64,000 nucleotides of DNA. Origin: Ignavibacteria bacterium (GTDB lineage Bacteria; Bacteroidota; Ignavibacteria; Tepidaquicellales; Tepidaquicellaceae). The notes under the pieces are model-generated. The model was not told the origin of the DNA and did no database searches. It saw nothing but the letters and a program-made list of their open reading frames with translations. Made by a program: the position numbers and the translations under genes. The DNA lies in NCBI GenBank assembly GCA_016716125.1, contig JADJWZ010000026.1, positions 1 through 64,000 on the forward strand. Reading direction: 5' to 3'. Positions within the stretch are counted from its first letter, which is position 1, and every line of letters starts with the position of its first letter. Below are positions 47,730 through 57,000 of the stretch, piece after piece.

Positions 47730-48236
47730 TTGAAATTGACATTCGAAGAAATTAAAAATACGTTTATTGCTTATCTTAAGGATAACGCTCATCGCATCAC
47801 AAATGAAAGATTTTTGATACTTAATGCCGCTCTGAATATGGAGGAGCATTTTGATGCTGATGAGCTTTATCTTAAAATGAAGAACGATTATTTAAATGTA
47901 TCACGGGCAACAGTATACAAGACGCTTGAGCTCATGAGCGAATGTGAAATACTTACCAAACACAATTTTAAAGGCGACCGCACACGATATGAAACAAAGA
48001 TAGGCAGAAAGCCTCATTATCACCTTATCTGTGTTAACTGCAATAAGATCATCGAGTTTGAATACCCTCAGATAGAAAAAATCCACTCGTCACACAGACT
48101 TATGGAGATTGGATTTACTCCCGGTCAGGAAATTGAAATGCTGAACAAAACTTTATTCAACGATCCGATCGCATTTTCCATAAGAGGATCAATTATAGCA
48201 ATCAGAAAAAATGAAGCTGCGTCAATAATAATTTGA
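47730..48236 (+). CDS. fur: Fur-FeoA hybrid: Fur-family regulator joined in frame to the C-terminal part of FeoA
   Basis: Residues 1-117 are Fur: winged helix with AHRITNERFLILNAAL, VSRATVYKTLELMSECEIL, the DRTRYETKIG hinge, and the HYHLICVNCNKIIEFE metal site. The Fur C-terminal part, with its later Cys/His segment, is missing. From about residue 118 the sequence is FeoA: SHRLMEIGFTPGQEIEML, FNDPIAFSIRGSIIAIRKNEA, lacking FeoA's first 20 or so residues. The join lies near 48080 within GAAAAAAT. The frame is open throughout and the stop overlaps feoB by 4 bases. This could be a real fusion by short-homology deletion or an assembly collapse. A dyad precedes it. Confidence 0.83.
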   Translation: MKLTFEEIKNTFIAYLKDNAHRITNERFLILNAALNMEEHFDADELYLKMKNDYLNVSRATVYKTLELMSECEILTKHNFKGDRTRYETKIGRKPHYHLICVNCNKIIEFEYPQIEKIHSSHRLMEIGFTPGQEIEMLNKTLFNDPIAFSIRGSIIAIRKNEAASIII

Positions 48237-50275
48237 AGGATCAGACTACTTTAAATAAAACCCCCCTGATAGCAATCACCGGTCAGCCTAACACAGGAAA
48301 AACTACATTATTTAATCAGCTCAGCGGAAAGAAATTTAAAACAGTAAATTATCCCGGTTCTACAGTTGAATATTCAATTTCAAAAATATTATCAAAGTAT
48401 GCCGTCAATGCAAACATACTGGACACACCCGGTATAATTAGTCTACTTCCGGTTTCTCCTGATGAAGAATTATCTGTCAAAACATTATACAACCATCCTG
48501 AATACGGTACGCCTGATATAATTGCAGTAACAGTTGATGCGAGTCAGCTTTCAAGAAATCTTTACCTTGTAAGACAACTCATTAATGCAGGATTCAATGT
48601 AGTTGTAATACTTACTATGCTGGATCTTCTTCATAAAAAAGGTTTTGATATTTCAGATAAGAAGCTTTCAGAAATTCTGAAATGTGATGTAGTAAGAGTA
48701 AACTCAAAGACAGGTGAAGGAATAGATAATTTTTTGATTTCAGTTAATACATCAATTCAGCATCTCAGTAAATTGTCCGAAAATAATTCCGTCACCGGTC
48801 ATTTTCCGGTCAGCAGAGAAAATCTTTTGAAGTCATATACAGAGATCGAACAGATCGAAAAAGATGTAATATTCTCCACTAGCATTATTGAAAAATTTAA
48901 TGAGACGGACTTAGTCAAAATTAATAAAGAGTTTGTAGTTTTAAACAGTCCGGGTTCTTTTCAGAAACCTGATGAGTTTACATTAAAACTCGATAAGTAT
49001 GTACTGCATAAATTCTGGGGTCTGATTATTTTTTTCCTTACGATGCTGATAATGTTTACATCGGTTTTTTATATTGCCGCGCCGGCTATGGATCTTGTGA
49101 ATGATGCATTCAGTATTTTGTCAGAAAAAGCTTCAGATATTTTAGGTGACAACTGGTACGGAAACTTAATCTCACAGGGAATAATAAGCGGAGTCGGCTC
49201 GGTACTTGTATTCCTTCCTCAGATTCTTATTCTCTTTCTTATTCTAAGTCTTCTTGAAAACTCCGGTTTTCTCGCGCGCGGAGCAATGATAATTGATAAA
49301 CCTTTATCAAAGATCGGCTTAAACGGTAAATCGTTTGTTCCGATGCTTTCAGGATTTGCCTGCGCTATCCCTGCTATCATGGCAACACGGACTATTACAA
49401 ATAAGAAAGAACGGATGCTTACTATTTTCATAATACCTCTGATGAGCTGCAGCGCGAGACTTCCAGTTTATGCGCTCCTTATTGCTTTTCTGATTCCGAA
49501 GGAAGATGCACTGACAGGAGGTTTAATTTTAACACTCATATATATTTTCAGTATTGTAAGTTCATTAGTAATAGCATCGGTTGTAAACAAATTCAGTAAA
49601 ACTTTTTTAAACACTAACGACAATTCATCATTTATATTAGAGCTTCCTGCTTACAGAAAACCAAAGTTGACTTCAGCAGTCACAAGTATGTTTTCGAATG
49701 CAAAACAATATGTATTAAAAGCAGGTCCTGTGATTTTATATCTGTCAATTATACTTTGGGTATTGACTTATTTGCCGAACTATGATCCGGTTGTAAATGA
49801 AAACGGAAAATCAGAAGATGAAATAGTTATGTTAAAAAATTCAGAAAGAATAGCAACTTCATATGCATCTGAGATCGGTTACTTCATTGAACCTGTAATG
49901 AAACCACTGGGTATGGACTGGAGAGTGGGCGTAGCGCTGATAGCTACATTTGCAGCGAGGGAAGTATTTGTGAGTTCGCTTATGGTAATTTTTAAAGTTA
50001 CTGATACAGGTGAAGACAATCAGAATTCTCTGCTGAGCGCAATGCAGAATGCGACTTTCGAAAATACCGAAGTTAAAATATTCACACCGGCGACTACTGC
50101 CGGACTTATTGTCTTTTTTGTTTTTGCGTTACAGTGTCTTTCTACCGTTGCTATCTCTAAAAAAGAAACCGGCGGCTGGAAGATACCGGCTTTACAGGTA
50201 ATTACATTTACGTTACTTGCTTATATATCAGCGTTTATAACTGTTAACGGCTTAAGATTTTTTGGCGTCGAATGA
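48233..50275 (+). CDS. feoB: Ferrous iron transporter FeoB
   Basis: FeoB imports Fe2+ across the inner membrane under GTP control. The 680-residue protein has an N-terminal G domain (GQPNTGKTT, then NYPGSTVEYS and DTPG). The G4 position reads TMLD where NxxD is expected. Two gate regions follow, with ENSGFLARGAMIIDK, SGFACAIPAIMATRTI, PLMSCSARLPVYALL and FAAREVFVSSLMVIFK, and about ten membrane helices. The TTG start overlaps the Fur-FeoA stop by 4 bases. It converges on ychF with 3 bases between stops. Confidence 0.92.
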   Translation: MKDQTTLNKTPLIAITGQPNTGKTTLFNQLSGKKFKTVNYPGSTVEYSISKILSKYAVNANILDTPGIISLLPVSPDEELSVKTLYNHPEYGTPDIIAVTVDASQLSRNLYLVRQLINAGFNVVVILTMLDLLHKKGFDISDKKLSEILKCDVVRVNSKTGEGIDNFLISVNTSIQHLSKLSENNSVTGHFPVSRENLLKSYTEIEQIEKDVIFSTSIIEKFNETDLVKINKEFVVLNSPGSFQKPDEFTLKLDKYVLHKFWGLIIFFLTMLIMFTSVFYIAAPAMDLVNDAFSILSEKASDILGDNWYGNLISQGIISGVGSVLVFLPQILILFLILSLLENSGFLARGAMIIDKPLSKIGLNGKSFVPMLSGFACAIPAIMATRTITNKKERMLTIFIIPLMSCSARLPVYALLIAFLIPKEDALTGGLILTLIYIFSIVSSLVIASVVNKFSKTFLNTNDNSSFILELPAYRKPKLTSAVTSMFSNAKQYVLKAGPVILYLSIILWVLTYLPNYDPVVNENGKSEDEIVMLKNSERIATSYASEIGYFIEPVMKPLGMDWRVGVALIATFAAREVFVSSLMVIFKVTDTGEDNQNSLLSAMQNATFENTEVKIFTPATTAGLIVFFVFALQCLSTVAISKKETGGWKIPALQVITFTLLAYISAFITVNGLRFFGVE

Positions 50276-50278
50276 CGA

Positions 50279-51382
50279 TCAGACATTAAATCTGAAAAAC
50301 ACTACATCACCATCCTCAATTTCATAATCTTTTCCTTCCACTCTCATAAGACCTTTTTCCTTTACCGCGCTTTCCGATCTTAATTCTATAAGATCAGGAT
50401 ATTTTATTATCTCAGCTCTGATAAATCCCTTTTCAAAATCAGTATGTATCTCCCCCGCTGCTTTCGGCGCTTTGAAATTTTTCGGTATTGTCCATGCATG
50501 AACTTCCTTTTCACCGGCTGTAAAAAATGTTATAAGATTCAGAAGTTCATATCCTTTTTTAATAAGCTTATCCAGACCTGAAAGGTCAAGACCTAATTCT
50601 TTTAAGAATTCAGATTTTTCTTCTTTGGTTTCAAGCTGTGAAATATCAGATTCGATCTGAACTGATAAAATCAAAAACTCTGCATTCTCTTTTTTTGCAA
50701 TTTCTTTTACTGTTTCAGAGAATTTATTTCCATTAAGATCTTTATCATCTACATTAGCTACATAAAGCACCGGTTTATCAGTTAACAAATGAAGGTCTCT
50801 TATTATTTCTGATTCCTCTTCATTCAGACCTGTAGTAAAATATTTTGCAAGTCTTGAAACGCTGAGATGATCTTTCAGTCTGTTCAGTAGATCCACTTCT
50901 GCAATTGCTTTTTTGTCACCGCTTTTAATTCCTTTTCCGGCTTTCTCTAAACGTTTGTCAAGTGTATCTAGGTCTTTAAGTATCAGTTCAGTTTCTATTG
51001 TTTCAATATCATTTTTCGGATCGATTTTTCCTTCGACGTGAACAATATTTTCATCTTCAAAACATCTTACAATATGTATAATAGCTTCCACTTCTCTGAT
51101 ATGAGAAAGAAACTGATTACCGAGACCTTCGCCTTTTGAAGCGCCTTTGACCAGTCCCGCTATATCAACAAATTCAATAGTCGCCGGGACAATTTTCTTC
51201 GGATTGAAAAGCTCCACTAGTCCTGTAACTCTTTCATCGGGGACAATTACCGTACCTACATTAGGATCAATTGTGCAAAAAGGATAGTTAGCAGCTTCAG
51301 CGTTTTGCGATGATGTAATTGCATTAAATAAAGTTGATTTACCTACATTCGGTAATCCGACTATTCCGCATCTGAATGACAT
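50279..51382 (-). CDS. ychF: YchF/OLA1-type GTP/ATP-binding protein
   Basis: YchF is a ribosome-associated Obg-superfamily P-loop protein that prefers ATP. The 367-residue protein has GIVGLPNVGKSTLFNAIT, the ANYPFCTIDPN switch, VDIAGLVKGASKGEGLGNQFL, and the TGS-like C-terminal domain (FFTAGEKEVHAWTI, IHTDFEKGFIRAEI). Length is normal. Its start is 16 bases after the lipid-kinase gene stop on the same strand. Confidence 0.95.
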   Translation of the reverse strand: MSFRCGIVGLPNVGKSTLFNAITSSQNAEAANYPFCTIDPNVGTVIVPDERVTGLVELFNPKKIVPATIEFVDIAGLVKGASKGEGLGNQFLSHIREVEAIIHIVRCFEDENIVHVEGKIDPKNDIETIETELILKDLDTLDKRLEKAGKGIKSGDKKAIAEVDLLNRLKDHLSVSRLAKYFTTGLNEEESEIIRDLHLLTDKPVLYVANVDDKDLNGNKFSETVKEIAKKENAEFLILSVQIESDISQLETKEEKSEFLKELGLDLSGLDKLIKKGYELLNLITFFTAGEKEVHAWTIPKNFKAPKAAGEIHTDFEKGFIRAEIIKYPDLIELRSESAVKEKGLMRVEGKDYEIEDGDVVFFRFNV

Positions 51383-51398
51383 TTTATGATTTAATTTT

Positions 51399-52025
51399 TT
51401 ATAAAAATATTTTAAAAAGTATTAAGTATGTTATTCCGAAAAAGACAGGAATAGTAATATTATCATCTAACTTCAAAGGTATTAATTCAAAGAATGCTGT
51501 AATAAGAACTGAAGCGCCGGCAATTGCATATTCCGTAATATTATCTGTCATTTTAGGAGTTACAGCAATTACTGCAAGTCCTGAAAAAAAAAATCCTGCG
51601 CCGCCTTCCAGAGACTTTCTGCCGATTTTTGTCCTTCCTAATAGTTTTCCGAAGATAGCTGCAAAAGAATCGCAAACTACCAGTACAAGCATAGACATTA
51701 CTGCAACAGGTTTTGGAAATATGATAACGCAGATTAGGAAAGCAAGAATAAGATATGTACCGCCGGTAAACATTGCTTTTTTTTTATTCACTTCATGCGG
51801 TCTTAATATATCTCCCAGAAAGTTCAGGTAGAATTTTTTAAATCCGGGATTTTTAAATCTGATATAATCGATCGCAAACATCAGAATAGTAAGAACGGCA
51901 AGAAACCAGATTACAAATTCCCTGCTTTCTATAAATATATATGCAATTGGAATTACAGAAGAAAACAGATGAATTCCTTTTCTATATAACTCGTTTTTAA
52001 TTTCTGTATTATTTGTAATACTCAA
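51399..52025 (-). CDS. CTP-dependent dolichol/phytol/diacylglycerol kinase-like membrane protein
   Basis: The 208-residue polytopic protein matches the Sec59/VTE5/DgkA-like CTP-kinase family. It has an N-terminal ELYRKGIHLFSSVIP, AMFTGGTYLILAFL, the catalytic DSFAAIFGKLLGRTKIG with KSLEGGAGFF, and the late PLKLDDNITIPVF. Six to seven hydrophobic segments are seen. Substrate is a lipid alcohol or diacylglycerol, unresolved. A strong terminator lies upstream, after ftsH, so it should have its own promoter or read through. Confidence 0.82.
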   Translation of the reverse strand: MSITNNTEIKNELYRKGIHLFSSVIPIAYIFIESREFVIWFLAVLTILMFAIDYIRFKNPGFKKFYLNFLGDILRPHEVNKKKAMFTGGTYLILAFLICVIIFPKPVAVMSMLVLVVCDSFAAIFGKLLGRTKIGRKSLEGGAGFFFSGLAVIAVTPKMTDNITEYAIAGASVLITAFFELIPLKLDDNITIPVFFGITYLILFKIFL

Positions 52026-52034
52026 GTGTCAAAA

Positions 52035-52060
52035 AAAAAGCGAGTTAATTCTCGCTTTTT
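52035..52060 (-). terminator. Rho-independent terminator of ftsH
   Basis: On the minus strand AAAAAGCGAG pairs perfectly with CTCGCTTTTT around 6 bases and is followed by a run of Ts (52031-52040 as A). It lies 24 bases after the ftsH stop. Confidence 0.82.
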
Positions 52061-52083
52061 ATAAATTGATTTATAATATAATT

Positions 52084-54114
52084 CTAATTTGCAAGAGCTA
52101 TATCGCCCGGAGCAAATTTATCATCTTCTACATTCTTCTTTTTTCCCTTTGGCAGTCCGCCATTAGTGTCTGCGGGAGTTTCCTTTTCAGGTTTCTGATA
52201 AGGAGGTAATTCCTCGCCTTTCATTAACATGTCAATTTCCACGGAATCAAGAATTTCTCTTTCGAGTAATGCATCAGACATTCTGTGAAGTATCTCGATA
52301 TTTTCTATTAATAATCTTTCTGCTTTATCCATACCTGCCTGAACGATCTTTTTAATTTCATCATCAATCATTATCTGCGTAGATTCACTGTAATCCCTGT
52401 GCTGATTAATTTCTCTGCCGAGGAATATCTCTTCCTGCTTCTGACCGTAAGCGATCGGTCCGAGCTTTTCACTCATACCGAATTCGCAGACCATCCTTCT
52501 CGCCATGCCTGTAGCTCTGTCAATATCATTGCTGGCGCCTGTTGTATATTCATTAAATATTAATTTCTCGGCTGCTCTTCCGCCCATTGCATATGCAAGC
52601 ATCGCTTCAAGATATTCCTTTGAGTATGTATGCTTCTCATCCATAGGAAGATAAGTGGTTACGCCAAGCGCTCTTCCGCGGGGAATAATAGTTACTTTAT
52701 GAACAGGATCAGATTCGGGAATCATTTTTGCAACAATTACGTGACCGCTTTCATGGTATGCCGTAGTCTTTTTTTCCCTGTCGGAAATGATAAGACTTTT
52801 TCTTGCGGTTCCCATCATGACTTTATCTTTCGCCTCTTCAAAATCTTTCATACAAACATTATCAGAATTTCTTCTGGCAGCAAGTAATGCTGCTTCGTTG
52901 ACAAGATTTGCCAGATCAGCTCCGGAAAATCCCGGCGTTCCCTTTGCAAGAATATCAATACTGATATCATTTGCCAGAGGTGTTTTTCTTGTATGTACTA
53001 ACAGTATTCCTTCTCTTCCTTTTACATCAGGTCTGTCAACCACAACCTGTCTGTCAAATCTTCCCGGTCTTAGCAATGCCGGATCCAGTATATCAGGTCT
53101 GTTTGTAGCTGCAATAATTATTACTCCGTTATTCTGTTCAAATCCGTCCATCTCAATTAAAAGCTGATTCAGTGTCTGCTCTCTTTCATCATGTCCGCCG
53201 CCAAGTCCTGCGCCTCTGTGTCTTCCCACTGCATCTATTTCATCTATAAAAATTATACACGGCGCGTTCTTTTTTCCCTGCTCGAATAGATCACGGACTC
53301 TTGAAGCTCCGACCCCAACGAACATTTCCACAAAGTCCGCTCCGCTGATAGAGAAGAAAGGAACTCCCGCCTCCCCTGCTACTGCTCTTGCAAGCAAGGT
53401 CTTTCCTGTACCCGGAGGACCTAATAACAAAACTCCTCTTGGTATTTTACCGCCAAGCTTCTGAAACTTTGCCGGTGTTTTAAGAAACTCTATAATTTCC
53501 GATAATTCTTCTTTTGCTTCATCAGCGCCGGCTACATCCTGAAATGTTACCTTTGTTCCGGTCTCGCTAAGTAATTTAGCTTTTGACTTTCCGAATGAAA
53601 AAATATTCTTTGAACCTCCGGCTCCTCCTGACTGCATCCTTCTCATAATAATTATCCAGAATGCAATGATCAATATCCACGGTAAAGCTCCGAGTAACGG
53701 CGTGAGCCAGCCACCGTCATCCTTTTCTATGCTGAACTGAACTCCGCTTTCTGTCCATGTATTTACTATACTGTCATCAATATTTGTATAAGGAAGCAGC
53801 ACTGTAAATTTGTCTATCGTAGCTGATCTGTTTCCTAAAGTTATGGTTTCGGGTGACTTAAGTGTTCCGAGAAATTCATAATTGTTATCGGATTTTTTTA
53901 TTACTGCGGTAGCGATCTTTTTTTCACTTAGAAATCTAAGATACTGATCATATTTTAATTCCGAATATTTTCCGTCAGTGCCTTTTGTATAAACCATAAT
54001 GAGAAAGAAACCGATAAGTATCGCGCTCCATCCTAATACTATCTTAAATACTCTGTTCCAGTTGAACTCTTCGTTGTTATTATTTTTTTTTGGTGTTTTA
54101 TTATTTTCAGTCAT
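52084..54114 (-). CDS. ftsH: ATP-dependent zinc metalloprotease FtsH
   Basis: FtsH is the membrane-anchored AAA+ protease that removes damaged membrane and regulatory proteins. The 676-residue protein has an N-terminal TM, periplasmic region, second TM (ALPWILIIAFWIIIM), Walker A GPPGTGKTLLARAVAGEAG, Walker B IIFIDEIDAVGR, second region RPGRFDRQVVV and the zinc site HESGH with the later Asp in DIDRATGMARRMV. The C-terminus is a Lys-rich tail. The hpt gene lies 12 bases upstream. Confidence 0.96.
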   Translation of the reverse strand: MTENNKTPKKNNNNEEFNWNRVFKIVLGWSAILIGFFLIMVYTKGTDGKYSELKYDQYLRFLSEKKIATAVIKKSDNNYEFLGTLKSPETITLGNRSATIDKFTVLLPYTNIDDSIVNTWTESGVQFSIEKDDGGWLTPLLGALPWILIIAFWIIIMRRMQSGGAGGSKNIFSFGKSKAKLLSETGTKVTFQDVAGADEAKEELSEIIEFLKTPAKFQKLGGKIPRGVLLLGPPGTGKTLLARAVAGEAGVPFFSISGADFVEMFVGVGASRVRDLFEQGKKNAPCIIFIDEIDAVGRHRGAGLGGGHDEREQTLNQLLIEMDGFEQNNGVIIIAATNRPDILDPALLRPGRFDRQVVVDRPDVKGREGILLVHTRKTPLANDISIDILAKGTPGFSGADLANLVNEAALLAARRNSDNVCMKDFEEAKDKVMMGTARKSLIISDREKKTTAYHESGHVIVAKMIPESDPVHKVTIIPRGRALGVTTYLPMDEKHTYSKEYLEAMLAYAMGGRAAEKLIFNEYTTGASNDIDRATGMARRMVCEFGMSEKLGPIAYGQKQEEIFLGREINQHRDYSESTQIMIDDEIKKIVQAGMDKAERLLIENIEILHRMSDALLEREILDSVEIDMLMKGEELPPYQKPEKETPADTNGGLPKGKKKNVEDDKFAPGDIALAN

Positions 54115-54126
54115 AATTGTTTGAAT

Positions 54127-54660
54127 TTAACAATTTAACACATATATAGCTTTTAAATTCCTGTACTTCTGCGCATAATCAAGTCCGTAACCAACCACAA
54201 ATTTATTTTCAATCTCAAATCCGATATAATCTATTTTGAATTTCAGATTGGAAATATTTTTTTTAAACAGTAAAGTTATAAATTTCATAGAAGCCGGTTT
54301 ATGTTTTTCAATAAGTTTTTTAATGAATATTGCTGACAACCCGGAGTCTACAATATCCTCCACTACAATAATGTCTCTTCCTTTTATTTCACAATTCAGC
54401 TCCTTCAGCATTTTCACTTTTCCGGATGTGATCTTTTCATCACCGTAACTCGAGAGTTTCAGAAAATCAATTTCACAATCTACATTTACTTCCCTGATTA
54501 TATCTGAAAGAAATACAAATGAACCGTTAAGTATTCCGATAAAAATAGGTTTCTTTCCTTTATAGTCTTTGTTTATCTGTTTTGCGATTTGCGATACTCG
54601 CTTCGCAATTTTTTCTTTTGAAATAAATTCGGTTAACTGGTTTTGTTTTTTTTGGGGCAA
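54127..54660 (-). CDS. hpt: Hypoxanthine phosphoribosyltransferase
   Basis: Hpt salvages hypoxanthine and guanine with PRPP. The 177-residue protein has IGILNGSFVFLSDIIREV, the PRPP loop VVEDIVDSGLSA, and the C-terminal DYIGFEIENKFVVGYGLDYAQKYRNL. Start is TTG. The hpt-ftsH order is common in bacteria. It begins downstream of the rpsU terminator. Confidence 0.94.
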   Translation of the reverse strand: MPQKKQNQLTEFISKEKIAKRVSQIAKQINKDYKGKKPIFIGILNGSFVFLSDIIREVNVDCEIDFLKLSSYGDEKITSGKVKMLKELNCEIKGRDIIVVEDIVDSGLSAIFIKKLIEKHKPASMKFITLLFKKNISNLKFKIDYIGFEIENKFVVGYGLDYAQKYRNLKAIYVLNC

Positions 54661-54705
54661 GTTATATGAATTTTTTTAAAGTAAAATGAAAATCTTTTAA
54701 AATAA

Positions 54706-54736
54706 AAAACCCACTGAGCTTTTTTCAATGGGTTTT
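54706..54736 (-). terminator. Rho-independent terminator of rpsU
   Basis: AAAACCCA (54706-54713) pairs with TGGGTTTT (54729-54736); three more pairs follow after a mismatch. On the minus strand the hairpin is followed by further Ts. It lies 20 bases after the rpsU stop. Confidence 0.75.
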
Positions 54737-54756
54737 ATTAAAAGCACTGTTATCAG

Positions 54757-54954
54757 TTAAACATTTTCTTCGGCAAGTATTCTCTTATTTTTTCTGATTG
54801 CCCTCTCCTTATCCATCTTTTTCTCGACAGACGGCTTGGTATAGAACATTCTTCTTCTGAACTCTTTCAGTAATCCTGATTTTTCATATTTCTTTTTGAA
54901 TCTTTTAAGAGCTTTGTCTATGGACTCACCGTCCTGAACTATTACTTTTAACAA
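54757..54954 (-). CDS. rpsU: 30S ribosomal protein S21
   Basis: The 65-residue basic protein has the S21 signature VIVQDGESIDKALKRFKKK, followed by SGLLKEFRRRMFYTKPS and the Lys/Arg-rich C-terminal helix. Length is typical. It stands alone between a terminator and a repeat-rich intergenic region. Confidence 0.95.
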   Translation of the reverse strand: MLKVIVQDGESIDKALKRFKKKYEKSGLLKEFRRRMFYTKPSVEKKMDKERAIRKNKRILAEENV

Positions 54955-55551
54955 ATTTATTTACCTCTTTTCTTTTTAAAATTTTATCAATATAAATATT
55001 TTGATTTTTTATTACAATGAAAGTTTGAATCTGTTTTTAAATTTATGGATTTCCAAATATTCGCGCTTCGTCTTGTGCAGCTCTAAATTTCATTGTTTTA
55101 ATTAATTATTGACGTTAAAAAATATATTGATCATTCATAATTAATCATTGATCATTAATAATTGATAATTGATAAATGACTTTCCCTCGTTCCCAATCTC
55201 CCGATTGGGAACGCGCTCTTTCCGGACTTAACCTCCTTCCCAAGCCCCAGCTTGGGAAGAGTAAAGATAAGTTGAATAGTTTTTTCAAGTAGATATGAAA
55301 TATCAATCTTCTTCAGGAGCAGTATCTTCCCAAGCTGGGGCTTGGGAATGAGTGGGAAAATTACAGGGAAAAAAGAAAAAAAATCCTGCAGATCAGTCTG
55401 ATACTTGGAATTCTTGCAGCTTTTGTTGTTACCAGTATTAAAAAACGAAGGTTTGGAAATATTATCAATTCCCAAACCATTCGTCTTATATTATTATTTT
55501 TTAATTACAATTAAAAATAATTCTATTTAACAGACTACCTGTTTTCTTTTT
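54955..55551. other. Repeat-rich intergenic stretch without a credible gene
   Basis: These 597 bases hold short direct repeats of TTGATCATTAATAATTGATAA type (55125-55175), three GC-rich palindromes at 55190-55348, and at 55385-55510 a plus-strand stretch that would encode ILQISLILGILAAFVVTSIK followed by KKRRFG. That last piece may be a fragment of a small membrane protein, since the frame before it is broken by an A8 run. No RNA gene is visible. Confidence 0.45.
55190..55348. repeat. Cluster of three GC-rich palindromic repeats
   Basis: GTTCCCAATC and GATTGGGAAC form one palindrome at 55190-55213. TTCCCAAG..CTTGGGAA at 55239-55260 contains GCCCCAG at its centre, and at 55327-55348 the same sequence recurs as its reverse complement with CTGGGGC at the centre. 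The shared TTCCCAA / TTGGGAA ends identify a family of short REP-like repeats, two copies of which are inverted relative to each other. Confidence 0.7.
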
Positions 55552-56760
55552 TTAATTTTTTACAATTACCTGAACAGATTTAGATGGACCACCAAACAAA
55601 TTACCATCTTTATCCATCATCATCATTTGAAAATGCTGTAATCCGATTTCATTTGGTTTTACTTTAAAATTAAAAGTTACAAGTTTACCGGGTGGTATAT
55701 TTTCTGGAAGCTGAATATATCCAATTCCCCACGGATTTATTGATTGTATCTTTAGATCTTTGTCTACTACAACAAGTTGTTCATTTCCTTTTATCCATGC
55801 TGTGTTTCCGGTATTAGCCATTGTCACAAATACATCCAGTTCTTCATTGAAAGAAACTGAATTTGGAATTTGCTGCTTTATGTAACTTGAGTTATTTGTT
55901 CCGGGCGGCAATTCCTTTATGGCAATAATACCTGATACATTCACAGTAACTTTATCAGATGCCTGACCAAAATATGAATCTCCTTTTTTCATCATCCATT
56001 GCATTTCATAAAATCCTGCAGACGGCGGCGCTGTTACATAAAATTCTATAGATGATGTCTGACCGCTTTCTATTGTACTTGATAATGCAACTGGTGTAGA
56101 ATTCCAGTCTGCGTATACTTTAGCTGCTGATTGCTGGACTGGAGCAAGTGTATAACCTTCCGATGAATTCCATGGATACATCCCAGTGTTTTCAATAGAT
56201 ACAGACACTTTATATTTCTCTCCTGCATTCATATTTTCCGGTATAGAGACGCTGATAAATCTGGATTCATTACCTTCTACTGAATATACTACCGGAACAG
56301 CTTCACCATTTACCTTTGTCACGTTTATAGAATATTCACCAAAATAATTATTATCCTTAGTCATTGCCCATTTTGAATTATATACTCCGGGTTCATAAGG
56401 TGCTTTTATTTTAAAGATAACAATTGCTTTTTCACCCGGTATAACATTGTTCGGAATATTAACATTCTTAATTCCCCATACATCAGATTTATAAACATTA
56501 TCAGACTGATCATACAGACTCAATAAATAATTATCATCCTTGTCCCAAATATTTTTACCTGTATTGATAAAAGTAATAGATGCTGGATATTCTTCACCCG
56601 GATTCAGACTTTCAGGAATGTCAACATCTACTATTTTAGAATTATCACCGAGGGTAGAAACTCCGTAAACAGCACCTTTGTCCTGTGCTGAGATATCTGA
56701 TGTCAATCCAAACATAATCATTATACAAAAAACTGATATTACTTTATTAAGGGTTTTCAT
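55552..56760 (-). CDS. Secreted protein with three NBR1-Ig-like domains
   Basis: The 402-residue protein has a signal peptide ending at SAQD and three repeats of about 115 residues. Each carries the NBR1-type Ig pattern: IPESLNPGEEYPASITFINTG..W, IPENMNAGEKYKVSVSIENTGMYPWN and IPNSVSFNEELDVFVTMANTGNTAW, then a W.M/MMK.G.SYFG strand. The repeats end in Y/FG...V.V. The domain was described in autophagy receptor NBR1 and is frequent in bacterial surface proteins. No T9SS sorting domain is present, so it may remain periplasmic or be exported otherwise. Confidence 0.83.
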   Translation of the reverse strand: MKTLNKVISVFCIMIMFGLTSDISAQDKGAVYGVSTLGDNSKIVDVDIPESLNPGEEYPASITFINTGKNIWDKDDNYLLSLYDQSDNVYKSDVWGIKNVNIPNNVIPGEKAIVIFKIKAPYEPGVYNSKWAMTKDNNYFGEYSINVTKVNGEAVPVVYSVEGNESRFISVSIPENMNAGEKYKVSVSIENTGMYPWNSSEGYTLAPVQQSAAKVYADWNSTPVALSSTIESGQTSSIEFYVTAPPSAGFYEMQWMMKKGDSYFGQASDKVTVNVSGIIAIKELPPGTNNSSYIKQQIPNSVSFNEELDVFVTMANTGNTAWIKGNEQLVVVDKDLKIQSINPWGIGYIQLPENIPPGKLVTFNFKVKPNEIGLQHFQMMMMDKDGNLFGGPSKSVQVIVKN

Positions 56761-57000
56761 AATTTTATATTAATTTATAAAAAATTATATTTTAAAGTTA
56801 TTCATTGAAACTTCAATTGGATAACTTTAAAACAATATTAAGCGATTTGTTATTGTTTAATAGTGCAATGCCCGTGCCAAATAAAAATGAAAAGAATAAA
56901 GACTGTTTTGATTGATAATATGCTGGGATTAATTATTGATTTGACAATTTTGTCATATAATTGTCATTAATAAAATCAGTAAAAAATTAAGAAATGCAAG

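Noticed and set aside
55155..55475. 106-codon open frame on the minus strand
   Set aside because: It is built from the palindromic repeats (NWERAL/PKPQLGK type translations of TTCCCAAG) and is not a gene.
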